DNA of 64,000 nt from Marinobacter litoralis (lineage in GTDB: Bacteria > Pseudomonadota > Gammaproteobacteria > Pseudomonadales > Oleiphilaceae): positions 605,262-669,261 of the forward strand of contig NZ_QMDL01000002.1 in NCBI RefSeq assembly GCF_003336705.1, read 5' to 3'. Shown here piece by piece: positions 1 through 10,109 of this stretch. A program made the position numbers and the translations under genes. The notes under the pieces are model-generated. The model had not been told where the DNA came from, ran no database searches, and saw nothing but the letters and a program-made list of their open reading frames with translations. The stretch's first letter is position 1. Every line of letters starts with the position of its first letter.

Positions 1-218
1 GCATTGATGTGAAAAACAAATTTTCACCGGGTGACCAACTTGAACTGATCAACCCTGCCGGAAACCTGCGGTTTACCGCCAGCACCATGCAGAACCGCAA
101 CGGAGACACCATGACCTGCGCACCGGGTAGTGGGCACATCGTACGCATCCCCAAACCCCAAGGGCTGCCAAACGCTCTTCGCTTTAGTTATTTGACACGC
201 ATTCTGCCCACCACTTAA
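1..218 (+). CDS. trhP: U32 peptidase-family protein, C-terminal end (TrhP/YegQ-like)
   Basis: Only the last 72 codons are in the window; the reading frame is already open at base 3 and ends at TAA 216-218. The visible tail (KNKFSPGDQLELINPAGN and following) resembles the C-terminal beta-barrel-like domain of the peptidase U32 proteins of the TrhP/YegQ group. In that family the protein takes part in making 5-hydroxyuridine at the wobble base of tRNA, using prephenate. No catalytic region is visible, so the family is assigned from the tail alone. A hairpin terminator follows, so it is not part of the suf operon. Confidence 0.75.
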   Translation, partial: IDVKNKFSPGDQLELINPAGNLRFTASTMQNRNGDTMTCAPGSGHIVRIPKPQGLPNALRFSYLTRILPTT

Positions 219-238
219 CCCCGTCCGAACGTTCCCGG

Positions 239-268
239 CGTGCAGCTCATAAGTAGGGCTGCACGTTT
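239..268 (+). terminator. Rho-independent terminator after trhP
   Basis: Eight-base perfect stem CGTGCAGC (239-246) with GCTGCACG (258-265), an 11-base loop, then TTT. The T-run is short, so it may be weak. It separates the U32 gene from the suf promoter. Confidence 0.6.
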
Positions 269-300
269 GATTAAGGTATAATCCCTACACGGCCGATTTA

Positions 301-333
301 ATACCTGACTAAATTACTCTGGTATTGTATAAT
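301..333 (+). promoter_or_regulatory. suf promoter with IscR type-1 box
   Basis: A -10 box TATAAT lies at 328-333, with CTGACT at 305-310 as the -35 box and a 17-base spacer. Positions 301-325 fit the 25-bp type-1 IscR consensus (ATASYYGACTRWWWYAGTCRRSTAT) with only two mismatches, in the right half. The box covers the -35 and most of the spacer, so binding by Fe-S-loaded IscR would block RNA polymerase. This is the classic feedback arrangement: sufficient Fe-S clusters shut the assembly operon down. No iscR gene is in the window. Confidence 0.8.
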
Positions 334-354
334 CATTCGCCAGAAGCATTGGGA

Positions 355-379
355 GGAGCCCCTTTATTCATTTGGCTCC
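355..379 (+). other. Hairpin in suf leader
   Basis: GGAGCC (355-360) pairs with GGCTCC (374-379) across a 13-base AT-rich loop in the roughly 95-base leader before sufB. It has no T-run and lies about 55 bases before the start codon, so it could affect leader stability. No function is shown. Confidence 0.35.
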
Positions 380-434
380 CCCGGCGAAACACAGGGCACC
401 ATGCCCCAGATGAGAGAATTACGGAGCGACGATC

Positions 435-1883
435 ATGGCGACCACCGACAATGAGGTGAAAGAGCTGATCAAACGGGAATACGAACACGGTTTCGTGACC
501 GAAATTGAATCAGACACCTTCGAACCCGGCCTCAATGAAGATGTAATCCGCCGCCTGTCAGAAATCAAGCAAGAACCGGAGTTCATGCTTGAATGGCGCC
601 TAAAAGCATATCGTCGTTGGCTGGATATGGAAGAACCCGAATGGGCCCACGTTGATTTCCCGAAAGTGGACTACAACGACATTTCCTATTATTCAGCGCC
701 CAAGAAAAAAGAAGACATGCCCCAGAGCCTGGACGAAGTCGATCCAGAGCTGCTGCGCACCTATGAAAAGCTGGGCATTCCTCTGCACGAACGCGCCAAA
801 CTGGCCGGCGTTGCGGTTGATGCGGTTTTTGACTCCGTGTCTGTAGCCACCACGTTCAAAGAACCTCTGGAAAAAGCCGGCGTTATTTTCTGCCCGATTT
901 CCGAAGCTGTGCATAAGCATCCAGAATTGATCAAGAAATACCTGGGCAGCGTGGTTCCTGCTGGCGACAACTACTTCGCCGCGTTGAACTCGGCGGTCTT
1001 CTCTGACGGCTCTTTCGTGTACATCCCCAAAGGCGTTCGCTGCCCCATGGAGCTGTCCACCTATTTCCGGATCAACGCTGCCAACACCGGTCAGTTCGAA
1101 CGCACGCTGATCGTTGCCGAAGAAGGCAGCTACGTGAGTTACCTGGAAGGTTGCACCGCCCCCATGCGGGACGAAAACCAGCTGCACGCGGCGGTTGTTG
1201 AAATCGTTGTCCTCGACGATGCCCAGGTTAAGTACTCTACGGTACAGAACTGGTACCCGGGCGATGAGCACGGCAAAGGCGGCATCTACAATTTTGTAAC
1301 CAAACGCGCCGCCTGTATCGGCAAGAACTCCAAAGTGTCCTGGACGCAGGTCGAAACCGGCTCCGCCATCACCTGGAAATATCCGAGCTGTGTACTGCGT
1401 GGTGAAAACAGTGTCGGCGAGTTTTACTCCGTCGCATTGACCCACAACTATCAGCAGGCAGACACCGGTACCAAGATGATCCATCTGGGCAAAAACACCC
1501 GGAGCACCATCATTTCCAAAGGTATTTCGGCAGGTCGCAGCTCAAACGCATACCGCGGACTGGTGAAATTCGGTCCTGCTGCCGATGGCGCACGTAACTT
1601 TACCCAGTGTGATTCGCTGCTGATCGGCGACCGCTGTGGCGCCCACACCTTCCCGTACATCGAAAGCAAGAACAAGTCGGCCATCGTGGAACACGAAGCC
1701 ACCACCTCCAAGGTCAGCGACGAGCAGATGTTCCTCTGCCGCCAGCGCGGTATCGACCCGGAGCAGGCCGTTTCCATGATCGTGAACGGCTTCTGTAAAG
1801 AGGTGTTCAAAGAGCTGCCGATGGAGTTTGCGGTAGAAGCCGGCAAACTACTGGAAGTGAGCCTCGAAGGCTCGGTTGGTTAA
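435..1883 (+). CDS. sufB: Fe-S cluster scaffold subunit SufB
   Basis: SufB is the main scaffold of the cytoplasmic SufBC2D complex on which Fe-S clusters are built. The 482-residue length is near the 495 of E. coli SufB. The C-terminal beta-helix core carries TQCDSLLIG with the conserved Cys392 (equivalent to the persulfide-accepting Cys405 in E. coli) and the IVEHEA stretch with the His/Glu pair near the SufB-SufD interface. A GGAG ribosome site lies eight bases before ATG 435. It is the first gene of sufB-C-D-S-A-T-E, behind the IscR-box promoter; sufC follows after 55 bases. Nothing unusual is seen in the protein. Confidence 0.97.
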   Translation: MATTDNEVKELIKREYEHGFVTEIESDTFEPGLNEDVIRRLSEIKQEPEFMLEWRLKAYRRWLDMEEPEWAHVDFPKVDYNDISYYSAPKKKEDMPQSLDEVDPELLRTYEKLGIPLHERAKLAGVAVDAVFDSVSVATTFKEPLEKAGVIFCPISEAVHKHPELIKKYLGSVVPAGDNYFAALNSAVFSDGSFVYIPKGVRCPMELSTYFRINAANTGQFERTLIVAEEGSYVSYLEGCTAPMRDENQLHAAVVEIVVLDDAQVKYSTVQNWYPGDEHGKGGIYNFVTKRAACIGKNSKVSWTQVETGSAITWKYPSCVLRGENSVGEFYSVALTHNYQQADTGTKMIHLGKNTRSTIISKGISAGRSSNAYRGLVKFGPAADGARNFTQCDSLLIGDRCGAHTFPYIESKNKSAIVEHEATTSKVSDEQMFLCRQRGIDPEQAVSMIVNGFCKEVFKELPMEFAVEAGKLLEVSLEGSVG

Positions 1884-1938
1884 GTTAGCACCACGGCAAA
1901 CACAAAGAATTCAGACGGTTAAAAGAGAGAAGCAACAA

Positions 1939-2700
1939 ATGCTGAGCATCAAAAACCTGCACGCATCCGTTGAGGACAAAGAAATCCTCAAAGGCATCAA
2001 CCTGGACGTCAAGCCCGGGGAAGTTCACGCCATCATGGGCCCCAACGGTTCCGGTAAGAGCACCCTGTCACAGGTTCTGGCAGGCAACGAGGCATTTGAA
2101 GTCACCAGCGGTGAAGTCACCCTGAACGGTGAAAACCTGCTGGACCTCGCCATCGAAGAACGCGCTCGCGAAGGCGTTTTCCTGGCGTTCCAATACCCGG
2201 TCGAAATTCCCGGCGTGAGCAACCTTCAGTTCCTTCGCACCGCCGTTAACGCCATGCGCAAACACCGCGGCGAAGAAGAAATGAACGCGGCCGAATTCAT
2301 GAAGCAGGCGAAAGAAGTTTCCAAGCAAGTGGATTTGGACCCTTCGTTCCTGAAGCGTGGTGTTAACGAAGATTTCTCCGGTGGTGAGAAAAAGCGTAAC
2401 GAAATCATGCAAGCCTTGCTGCTTCAGCCGAAGCTGGCGATTCTGGACGAAACCGACTCAGGCCTCGACATCGACGCACTGCAAGTAGTCTCCAACGGCG
2501 TTAACGCCCTGCGTGCTGAAGATCGCGCCATCCTGATGGTGACCCACTACCAGCGCCTGCTTAACCACATCGTGCCAGACTACGTGCACGTATTGGCAGG
2601 CGGCCGGATCGTTAAATCCGGTGGCCGTGAACTGGCACTCGAATTGGAAGAACGCGGTTACGGCTGGTTGGGAATCAACGACGAAGAAACCAGCAACTGA
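1939..2700 (+). CDS. sufC: Fe-S assembly ATPase SufC
   Basis: SufC is the ABC-type ATPase that binds SufB and SufD and drives the shape change of the scaffold. Seen here: Walker A GPNGSGKST at residues 34-42, the signature SGGEKKRNE at about 147, and Walker B LAILDETD at 166-173 with the DETDSGLD stretch typical of SufC. I start at ATG 1939 (253 residues, near the 248 of E. coli). An in-frame upstream ATG at 1876 would overlap the end of sufB and add 21 residues unlike any SufC. sufD follows after 15 bases, so the genes are co-transcribed. Confidence 0.96.
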   Translation: MLSIKNLHASVEDKEILKGINLDVKPGEVHAIMGPNGSGKSTLSQVLAGNEAFEVTSGEVTLNGENLLDLAIEERAREGVFLAFQYPVEIPGVSNLQFLRTAVNAMRKHRGEEEMNAAEFMKQAKEVSKQVDLDPSFLKRGVNEDFSGGEKKRNEIMQALLLQPKLAILDETDSGLDIDALQVVSNGVNALRAEDRAILMVTHYQRLLNHIVPDYVHVLAGGRIVKSGGRELALELEERGYGWLGINDEETSN

Positions 2701-2715
2701 TCAGGAGGCCGCGGA

Positions 2716-4002
2716 ATGAAACAAGCACCTATGCTTTCCAGCGCCTTCCTGCATCCGGCCGGGCAAACACTGCCTGAACCGCTGCTGGCGCTGCGCAAAC
2801 AACGGGCGAGTCTTTTGGTCGATATGCCATTGCCCACCCGTAAAACCGAAAACTGGAAGTACTCCAGCAAGTATTTGAAGCTGTCAGACGAGATGGCCAT
2901 TTCCCTGCCTGCAGAGGGCAAAACTGGCAACAGCCTGGCGGTGTCCGGCTACAAAGTCGTCTTCCGCAACGGGATTTTGATCCCTGAAGCCAGTGATTAT
3001 CCTGATCTGGATGGCATCACCATTCAGAGCTTCAGTGATCTCAGTAACGAAGAAGCGGATGTACTCGCCCTCCAACTCGGCAGTACTCTGGACCACGATC
3101 AGGCGCAATTCGCTCGCTTGAACGGTGCCCGTTTTGACGACGGTTTGCTGGTGCGGCTTGAAGCCGGAGCGGTTTTGGACCAGCCGCTGTTCATCATTCA
3201 TGAAACCGCGGCAGATGCCACTGGCTCGGCCTTCCCGCGCATCTTTGTAGAAGCCGGAGCAAACAGCCAGATCACGCTGGTAGAAGAGTACACCTCCAGT
3301 GGCAATGCGCCTGCGTTCGTTAACACAGTGACCGAATTCACTTTGGCAGACAGCGCAAACGTGACCAGCATTCGCCTGAACATGGAAGGTGAATCGGTTC
3401 AGCATATCGGTGCCACTGGCGTGGTCCAGAACCACGGTTCGCGTTTCGAAAGCCACTGCGTTGGCTTTGGCGGCCCGCTGCGCCGGCACGATCTGCAGGT
3501 GCGTCTGGTTGGCGAAGAAGCCGAAACCAAGCTTAACGGCGTTGTGGTTACTCAAGGCAAACAGCACTACGACAACCACACCTCCATTGATCACGTAGCG
3601 GCCAACTGTAACAGCGAAGAAACCTATCGCAACATCGCAGCCGACCAGTCCCACGCGATCTTCAATGGTCGTATTCATATCCATCAGGACGCACAAAAAT
3701 CCTTTGCGGATATGAATAACAAAAACCTGTTGCTGAACAACGGTGCCGAGATCGACACCAAGCCGGAACTGGAAATCTACGCCGACGATGTGAAGTGTGC
3801 CCACGGTGCCACCATCGGCCAGCTGGACGAAGAATCCATTTTCTACCTGCTGTCACGGGGTATTGGTCGCCGTGATGCAAACGTACTGCTCACCATGGCA
3901 TTCATCAACGAACTGGTTAGCCAGATACCGCTCGAAGTGGTGCGGGATACGGCCCAGGCACGTCTGAACGAATTCTTCGAGCAAACCTTCCAGGAGATCT
4001 GA
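2716..4002 (+). CDS. sufD: Fe-S cluster assembly protein SufD
   Basis: SufD pairs with SufB in the SufBC2D scaffold and is needed for iron acquisition. The C-terminal half shows the family motif KCAHGATIGQLDEE, with Cys361 and His363 corresponding to the conserved Cys358/His360 of E. coli SufD. The length of 428 residues agrees with the usual size of about 423. The N-terminal helical part includes the KTENWKYS stretch common in SufD. AGGAGG just before ATG 2716 is a strong ribosome site. Only four bases separate its stop from sufS. Confidence 0.95.
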   Translation: MKQAPMLSSAFLHPAGQTLPEPLLALRKQRASLLVDMPLPTRKTENWKYSSKYLKLSDEMAISLPAEGKTGNSLAVSGYKVVFRNGILIPEASDYPDLDGITIQSFSDLSNEEADVLALQLGSTLDHDQAQFARLNGARFDDGLLVRLEAGAVLDQPLFIIHETAADATGSAFPRIFVEAGANSQITLVEEYTSSGNAPAFVNTVTEFTLADSANVTSIRLNMEGESVQHIGATGVVQNHGSRFESHCVGFGGPLRRHDLQVRLVGEEAETKLNGVVVTQGKQHYDNHTSIDHVAANCNSEETYRNIAADQSHAIFNGRIHIHQDAQKSFADMNNKNLLLNNGAEIDTKPELEIYADDVKCAHGATIGQLDEESIFYLLSRGIGRRDANVLLTMAFINELVSQIPLEVVRDTAQARLNEFFEQTFQEI

Positions 4003-4006
4003 AGGC

Positions 4007-5260
<1,254 letters not shown>

Positions 5261-5272
5261 GGAGGTGGAAAC

Positions 5273-5629
5273 ATGTCAGCCGAAGTCTTCACCCCGAACG
5301 ATGTCACAGTGACCATGACGCCGACGGCCGTCAAACACGTTCGCAAACAATTGGATAAGAAACCGGAAGCCAAAGGCATTCGCCTCACCATCAGAAAGAG
5401 CGGCTGCTCCGGCTTCAAATATGAAACCGAGTGGGTAGAAGAGTCCGCAGCCGACGACCAAATTTTCCCCATCGACGGTGTGGATGTTTATGTAAAGCAG
5501 GAACATCTGCCCCTGGTTAACGGTATTGAAATCGACTTTGTCACCGAGGGAGTCAACTCCCTGTTTCGCTTCCGCAACCCCAACGCGACTGCGGAATGTG
5601 GCTGCGGCGAAAGCTTTACGGTGTCGTAA
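5273..5629 (+). CDS. sufA: A-type Fe-S carrier protein (SufA/IscA family)
   Basis: Small carrier that receives clusters from the Suf scaffold and delivers them to target proteins. The three ligand cysteines of the family are present: Cys45 in KSGCSGF, and Cys109 and Cys111 in the CGCGESF end. The length of 118 residues fits SufA, IscA and ErpA, and the sequence alone does not separate them. The position between sufS and sufT favours the SufA role. GGAGG is seven bases before ATG 5273. Confidence 0.88.
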   Translation: MSAEVFTPNDVTVTMTPTAVKHVRKQLDKKPEAKGIRLTIRKSGCSGFKYETEWVEESAADDQIFPIDGVDVYVKQEHLPLVNGIEIDFVTEGVNSLFRFRNPNATAECGCGESFTVS

Positions 5630-5641
5630 AAAGAGGCTTTA

Positions 5642-6190
5642 TTGAGCATGCAAGAACGGGAAGTTGTCCTGACGAAGCGCGAAGTGGAAGCACGATTGGT
5701 GCCTGTGGGAACGGAAATCATGATTCCTGCAGATACCTTCGTGACCATCACCCAATCTTTGGGCGGCACATTCACCGTTGCGGTCAACGGTAATCTGGCT
5801 CGCATCGAAGGCCACGACGCAGACGCGCTGGGCAAAAAACCGCTGGAAAGTAGCTTCGAAACACCTGCCGATGGCACGGTGAATGAAAATCAGGTCTGGG
5901 AAGCCATGCGCAGCGCCTACGACCCGGAAATCCCGGTCAACGTGGTCGATCTGGGGCTGATTTACGAGTGCAAGATCGAAAACGGCACCGAAGACGGCAA
6001 CCACGTTTACATCAAAATGACTCTGACCGCCGCCGGCTGCGGCATGGGTCCGGTGATTACCGACGACGTGAAGCGTAAAGTAGAGCACGTGCCCAATGTG
6101 GACAAGGTGACGGTAGAGCTCACCTTTGATCCGCCCTGGAACAACGACATGCTGACCGACGAAGCCAAACTTGAACTGGGTATGCTATGA
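5642..6190 (+). CDS. sufT: Fe-S assembly protein SufT (MIP18/DUF59 domain)
   Basis: SufT proteins carry a MIP18 (DUF59) domain and help Fe-S protein maturation, probably as a delivery factor. The domain runs from about residue 75 to the end, with the conserved YDPEIPVNVVDLGLIY stretch and TAAGCGMG holding the reactive cysteine. The start is uncertain: TTG 5642 lies five bases after AAGAGG, while ATG 5648 is 11 bases after it and would shorten the protein by two residues. The stop overlaps the sufE start by four bases (ATGA), so translation is probably coupled. Confidence 0.9.
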   Translation: MSMQEREVVLTKREVEARLVPVGTEIMIPADTFVTITQSLGGTFTVAVNGNLARIEGHDADALGKKPLESSFETPADGTVNENQVWEAMRSAYDPEIPVNVVDLGLIYECKIENGTEDGNHVYIKMTLTAAGCGMGPVITDDVKRKVEHVPNVDKVTVELTFDPPWNNDMLTDEAKLELGML

Positions 6191-6648
6191 CCGCTAGCAA
6201 ACAGCAATTTCTGGACAACCCTCTCGGCCAAAAAACCACATTGGAAGACGTTCTGGACGCTTTCGAGTTTCTGGACGACTGGGAAGATCGCTACGCCTTC
6301 ATCATCGATCTGGGCAAGCAGTTACCTGAATTTCCGGATGAGGCTCGCACTGAAGAGAACTACGTGCATGGCTGCCAAAGCCAGGTATGGGTTATTCATC
6401 AGTACGATGAAGACAGCGGCAAGCTGTTCCTGTTGATTGATTCTGATGCCATGATCGTTCGCGGCTTGGCTGCCATCATTCTTGTGGCGCTCAACGCCAA
6501 GTCGCCCCGCGACTTGCTGGCGACCGACATTGACGAACTGTTCGAGCAGCTCGACCTGATGCGCCATATCTCCCCCACTCGCGGCAACGGCCTACGCGCC
6601 ATGGTCGGCAAGATTCGGGACATTGCAGCGGCCGAAGCCGCTGCCTGA
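6187..6648 (+). CDS. sufE: Sulfur acceptor SufE
   Basis: SufE takes the persulfide from SufS and hands it to SufB. The acceptor Cys63 is in the motif VHGCQSQVW (Cys51 in E. coli). The 153-residue length is typical and the full SufE fold is covered. It overlaps sufT by four bases and closes the operon. Its stop is only two bases from the end of the convergent flgT gene, so any terminator would have to lie inside coding sequence; I see none. Confidence 0.95.
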   Translation: MTASKQQFLDNPLGQKTTLEDVLDAFEFLDDWEDRYAFIIDLGKQLPEFPDEARTEENYVHGCQSQVWVIHQYDEDSGKLFLLIDSDAMIVRGLAAIILVALNAKSPRDLLATDIDELFEQLDLMRHISPTRGNGLRAMVGKIRDIAAAEAAA

Positions 6649-6650
6649 GA

Positions 6651-7862
6651 TCACCAGATAATCGCCAGATCGTCCCGCTGGATGTTGACCTGCGGTCCGA
6701 TGGTGCCAATGCGACCGGTACTAAAATCGGGGTGAACGCTGTCCAGCGTAATCATCACCCCGGCATCGGCCAGCTCCGGCGTGCCACCCAGTGAATCAAA
6801 GTAGCGCTGGCTGCGATAGACATTCAATTGATCACCGGGGCGTAAGCCAGCGGTAGCGCCAGATGCCAGGGTAATCTTATCGTCAGTCACGCGCGTGATA
6901 CTGGCCATAAATGGCTGGCAGTTCAGCGCATCCCCAACAGCGGCCGTCATCTCGTCGATCACTCCCGAAACAGCGGCTCCCCACTCACTATTCTCAAACC
7001 CCGCTGAAGCAAAGCCAGCCGTACCACTGCCGGTTGGTGTCCAATTGGCAGCGGTTTCAAATCGCTTCCTGAATACCGGTGAGCCACTGAAGCCGTCAAA
7101 CACCATAACCTCTGCTTCGAAGCGTCGGGTTTTATCGCCAAAACCTAACCTTCTCTGCATTTTTTCAAAGACCGATGTGCCCCAAGCATCCGGATCTACC
7201 AGCCCCATATCTCGAATAACGCCGGTCACGACAAACTGTGCACCCAGCTCGCGAGCCAACTGCACGACGTTAGTCAGTCGATTGCTGGCCATGTTGCTCT
7301 GAGTTGTAGGCGCATCCGGCAAATGACTGAACAGGCGAAGCGATGTAGCACCCAGTACCTGCAGCGTGCCCTGTTTTTGCATTCGCGCAACCAACGCTTG
7401 CGGCAATTGCTCACCGGCATCATCGAGCCCGGGATCGCCGCCTTGAGATGGTACGACAATCGGGAAGCCCGTTACGGCTACCCGCTTACGCAGCCCGGAA
7501 GCCTCTCCGGCCTTACAGCTCGCGCTACCGCCTGCAGATTCACCGGAAAGTTCAGCCCGAACAACCACCCGCAACAAATTTCCACGCCGATATTCGTCAA
7601 CTATGGTCGCGTTACGGAGCTCCACCTTAGAAGACAGCTCGGTTTTAGATTCCGTCAACTGCCCGTTTTCAACCGTATCCCGAGTGGTAACTTGAGTTTG
7701 GTACTGCAACGCCAAGTCTCGCATCGCAGCTTGCCGGGCTTCGGCACGGGCCTGATCCAGGTTATCCTCGCGGATGTTGGCATGCCCCACACCCTCAAGA
7801 ACCGTGGCGCCAGCCCAACCTGAGCAAACCACCATCACACACAACATAACGATGCGAATCAT
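6651..7862 (-). CDS. flgT: Flagellar assembly protein FlgT
   Basis: FlgT is a periplasmic protein that builds the H-ring around the flagellar basal body, studied mainly in Vibrio. The 403-residue protein starts with a signal peptide ending near WAGA (residue 19). The N-terminal part (LEGVGHANIREDNLDQARAE) matches the FlgT N-domain, with middle and C-terminal domains following, including ASGATAGLRPGDQLNVYR near the end. GGGAG precedes the ATG. It lies downstream of flgP on the same strand, 33 bases away. No other flagellar genes are in the window. Confidence 0.85.
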   Translation of the reverse strand: MIRIVMLCVMVVCSGWAGATVLEGVGHANIREDNLDQARAEARQAAMRDLALQYQTQVTTRDTVENGQLTESKTELSSKVELRNATIVDEYRRGNLLRVVVRAELSGESAGGSASCKAGEASGLRKRVAVTGFPIVVPSQGGDPGLDDAGEQLPQALVARMQKQGTLQVLGATSLRLFSHLPDAPTTQSNMASNRLTNVVQLARELGAQFVVTGVIRDMGLVDPDAWGTSVFEKMQRRLGFGDKTRRFEAEVMVFDGFSGSPVFRKRFETAANWTPTGSGTAGFASAGFENSEWGAAVSGVIDEMTAAVGDALNCQPFMASITRVTDDKITLASGATAGLRPGDQLNVYRSQRYFDSLGGTPELADAGVMITLDSVHPDFSTGRIGTIGPQVNIQRDDLAIIW

Positions 7863-7895
7863 AATGCTCCCAATACCAGCCGACGCACAGCTGGC

Positions 7896-8447
7896 TTAAT
7901 CCAGATAATAGAGTGAATCAACTTTTTGGCCTTCCGCCTCATTGGCCTTATTAATTGCCACGTCTTTTTTAGGTTCGTAGTGGCTGGGCATCGGAATTGC
8001 GCAGACATCTCTCACCTGGTCATCTGCCACTTCAGATGCGCATTTGAGGAATCGGGGTTCAAGCTTCAACTCCATAACGGTTTCAACGACGCCCCCGGGA
8101 TGCTCATTCACAGACAAGGTGCGGGCCCCACGAATGTAGCTATCCACGTAGGCTCGGAAGCTGTCGTCCCTCAGTACAAATTCATCCACCGTAGAATGGC
8201 CATAGATCACGGTTCCGTATACCCGCTCAGCCAGATTGCGATAGGCGTCCAGCTTCGAGGCCCTGAGCGCCATCAGCCGCTGTTTGGGGTTAGAGCGGCC
8301 TTGTTGGGCTTGCCCGTAGACACCAAAACCGCTGACTTGAACCACGATAGGCTCAAACTCATCCGAGGTATCCGGCCGGCCTCCGGTTGCACAGCCAACC
8401 AACATCATGGCTAGCAAGACGGGCAGAAAGCGCCATCTCAGTGTCAT
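7896..8447 (-). CDS. flgP: LPP20-family lipoprotein FlgP
   Basis: FlgP is an outer-membrane lipoprotein linked to the flagellar basal disc or H-ring. From ATG 8447 the protein has 183 residues with a lipobox LVGC at Cys19, and the LPP20-like core from about residue 40 (MALRASKLDAYRNLAERVYG). I prefer 8447 because GGAG sits eight bases before it and the lipoprotein signal begins there; an in-frame ATG at 8483 would put 12 extra residues in front. The neighbour flgT supports the flagellar role, though LPP20 proteins also occur elsewhere. Confidence 0.82.
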   Translation of the reverse strand: MTLRWRFLPVLLAMMLVGCATGGRPDTSDEFEPIVVQVSGFGVYGQAQQGRSNPKQRLMALRASKLDAYRNLAERVYGTVIYGHSTVDEFVLRDDSFRAYVDSYIRGARTLSVNEHPGGVVETVMELKLEPRFLKCASEVADDQVRDVCAIPMPSHYEPKKDVAINKANEAEGQKVDSLYYLD

Positions 8448-8696
8448 TATCTCGTCTCCGAAAAACAGATTTCCCATAATCATGAAAAAATCACGCCATT
8501 ATGGATAACCAAATGATTAAAAAGGATTTTCAAAATAGCCTACGCTCGTTGGCCAACAAACCGGCAGATTCTTGCCCCTGTTTACGAATCTAAAACAAAC
8601 CGTTACGCCTTGAGTGCTGTTTATCCTACTCCTCTAGCCTAACCTTCTAATAATCTGTTTTCTGTAGCACACAACAACATACACAGCAGGCTCTGC

Positions 8697-9965
8697 ATGA
8701 ACGTCAATCGCTTTAACAAACTGTCCCTGGCCATCGGCCTATCCATCGCCACCACTTCCGCTTTAGCCAGCCCTCAAGCCTTCATGTCGTCGCGCTCCTT
8801 TGCCATGGCAGGAACCGGTGTCGCGGTAGCCGCACCTTCTGCCGCACCAAGCGCCAACCCGGCCATGATGGCCTCACAGCAACACGACTGGGCCGATGAT
8901 TTTGGGTTGATGTTGCCATCCGTGAACGTTCGAGCGGCCGATGAAGAAGAAACCGTTGACCAGATTGACGGCATTCAGGATGTGATTGATGAGTTTCAGG
9001 AGCTAAACCGTGCTTCCAATTCGCAGGAAGCTCGTGACTTGGCGAGAGACCTTCGTGAGCGGATGAACAAATTCGACAAAGACACCGTCCGTGTTGACGC
9101 CGGCCTTGGCTTAGCCTTCGCGATCCCTACGGACTCTATTTCCGTTGGCTTTATGACGAACGCGAGTCTCCGCGCAACTGTTCGAGGTGAGTTTGACGAG
9201 GACGACAATGCCTATCTGGAAGAGTTAGAGAACGCCACAACCGCGGAACTCTTGCTTGCAGACCTGGACCGGGATCTTAAGTCTCGTGGCCGAATCCTCG
9301 CCTCGGCAGTGGTTGAAGCCGGCATCAGCGTCGCCAAAACGATTGAGCTGAATAACGGCGAAAGTTTCCAGCTGGGCGTCACACCGAAATACGTTGAACT
9401 GCGCACGTTTCAATACACCGAAACCGTTTCCGGTTTTGAAGACGACGAATTTGACAGCGACGAATACCAAACGGAAAAAAGCGGCTTCAACCTGGACATC
9501 GGTGCCGCATACGCGTTCGGTGAGCAGCAGGAATGGAACGCCGGCGTAGTGGTGAAAAACCTGATCCCGATGGAGCTGGATTCTGCTGTCAGTTCCGACC
9601 CTAGTAAGATGGAAGAAAAGCACACCCTCGAACTCAACCCAATGGTCACCGCCGGCATTGCCCACAAAGGCGCCTATCACATGGTAACCGCTGAGCTGGA
9701 CCTCACCAAGAAAGAAGCCTTCGGCTACGAAGACGATACCCAATGGCTGGCGGTAGGTGCCGAATTTGATGCCTGGCGCTACGCCCAGTTGCGTGCTGGT
9801 GTTCGCCACAACCTTGCCAGCAACAACGATAACGACGGCGTTGAAGAGACCACCCAGTTCACCGCCGGTTTCGGCCTGAACCTAATGGGCGCTCGCCTGG
9901 ACATCGGCGCTCTGTACAGCAGCGCCGATGTTGGTGCCGCTATCGAGTTTGGCGCAGCCTTCTGA
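8697..9965 (+). CDS. Outer-membrane beta-barrel protein, TraF-like family
   Basis: A 422-residue secreted protein with a signal peptide (cleavage near ALA, residue 24) and the N-terminal pattern SRSFAMAGTGVAVA with SANPAM typical of FadL-like barrels. The whole pattern best fits the family named conjugal transfer protein TraF (TraF_2), found widely in marine gammaproteobacteria with no link to conjugation. A charged helical insert (about residues 75-125) precedes the alternating beta-strands, and the protein ends in a Phe, as outer-membrane barrels do. The function is unknown. It is divergent from flgP across a 249-bp gap in which I saw no clear promoter. Confidence 0.75.
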   Translation: MNVNRFNKLSLAIGLSIATTSALASPQAFMSSRSFAMAGTGVAVAAPSAAPSANPAMMASQQHDWADDFGLMLPSVNVRAADEEETVDQIDGIQDVIDEFQELNRASNSQEARDLARDLRERMNKFDKDTVRVDAGLGLAFAIPTDSISVGFMTNASLRATVRGEFDEDDNAYLEELENATTAELLLADLDRDLKSRGRILASAVVEAGISVAKTIELNNGESFQLGVTPKYVELRTFQYTETVSGFEDDEFDSDEYQTEKSGFNLDIGAAYAFGEQQEWNAGVVVKNLIPMELDSAVSSDPSKMEEKHTLELNPMVTAGIAHKGAYHMVTAELDLTKKEAFGYEDDTQWLAVGAEFDAWRYAQLRAGVRHNLASNNDNDGVEETTQFTAGFGLNLMGARLDIGALYSSADVGAAIEFGAAF

Positions 9966-9979
9966 ACAACGTCAGTTAC

Positions 9980-10006
9980 TTCGGGGGCACGCAAGCGGCC
10001 CCCGAA
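9980..10006 (+). terminator. Hairpin after the TraF-like gene
   Basis: Perfect 9-bp stem TTCGGGGGC (9980-9988) with GCCCCCGAA (9998-10006) 15 bases after the stop. There is no clear T-run after it, so it is terminator-like only. Confidence 0.45.
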
Positions 10007-10109
10007 CACTTTCCCTGCCCTCCGATTTGCGTCACTTCCCTAACGCACCGATAATCCCGCCTACGATTTCAGCCAAATACGGCACCTAATACCAATCAGG
10101 GCGAACTCC

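Noticed and set aside
277-282. TATAAT at 277-282 as the suf promoter
   Set aside because: No acceptable -35 box is 16-18 bases upstream, while the promoter at 305-333 has both boxes and the IscR site.
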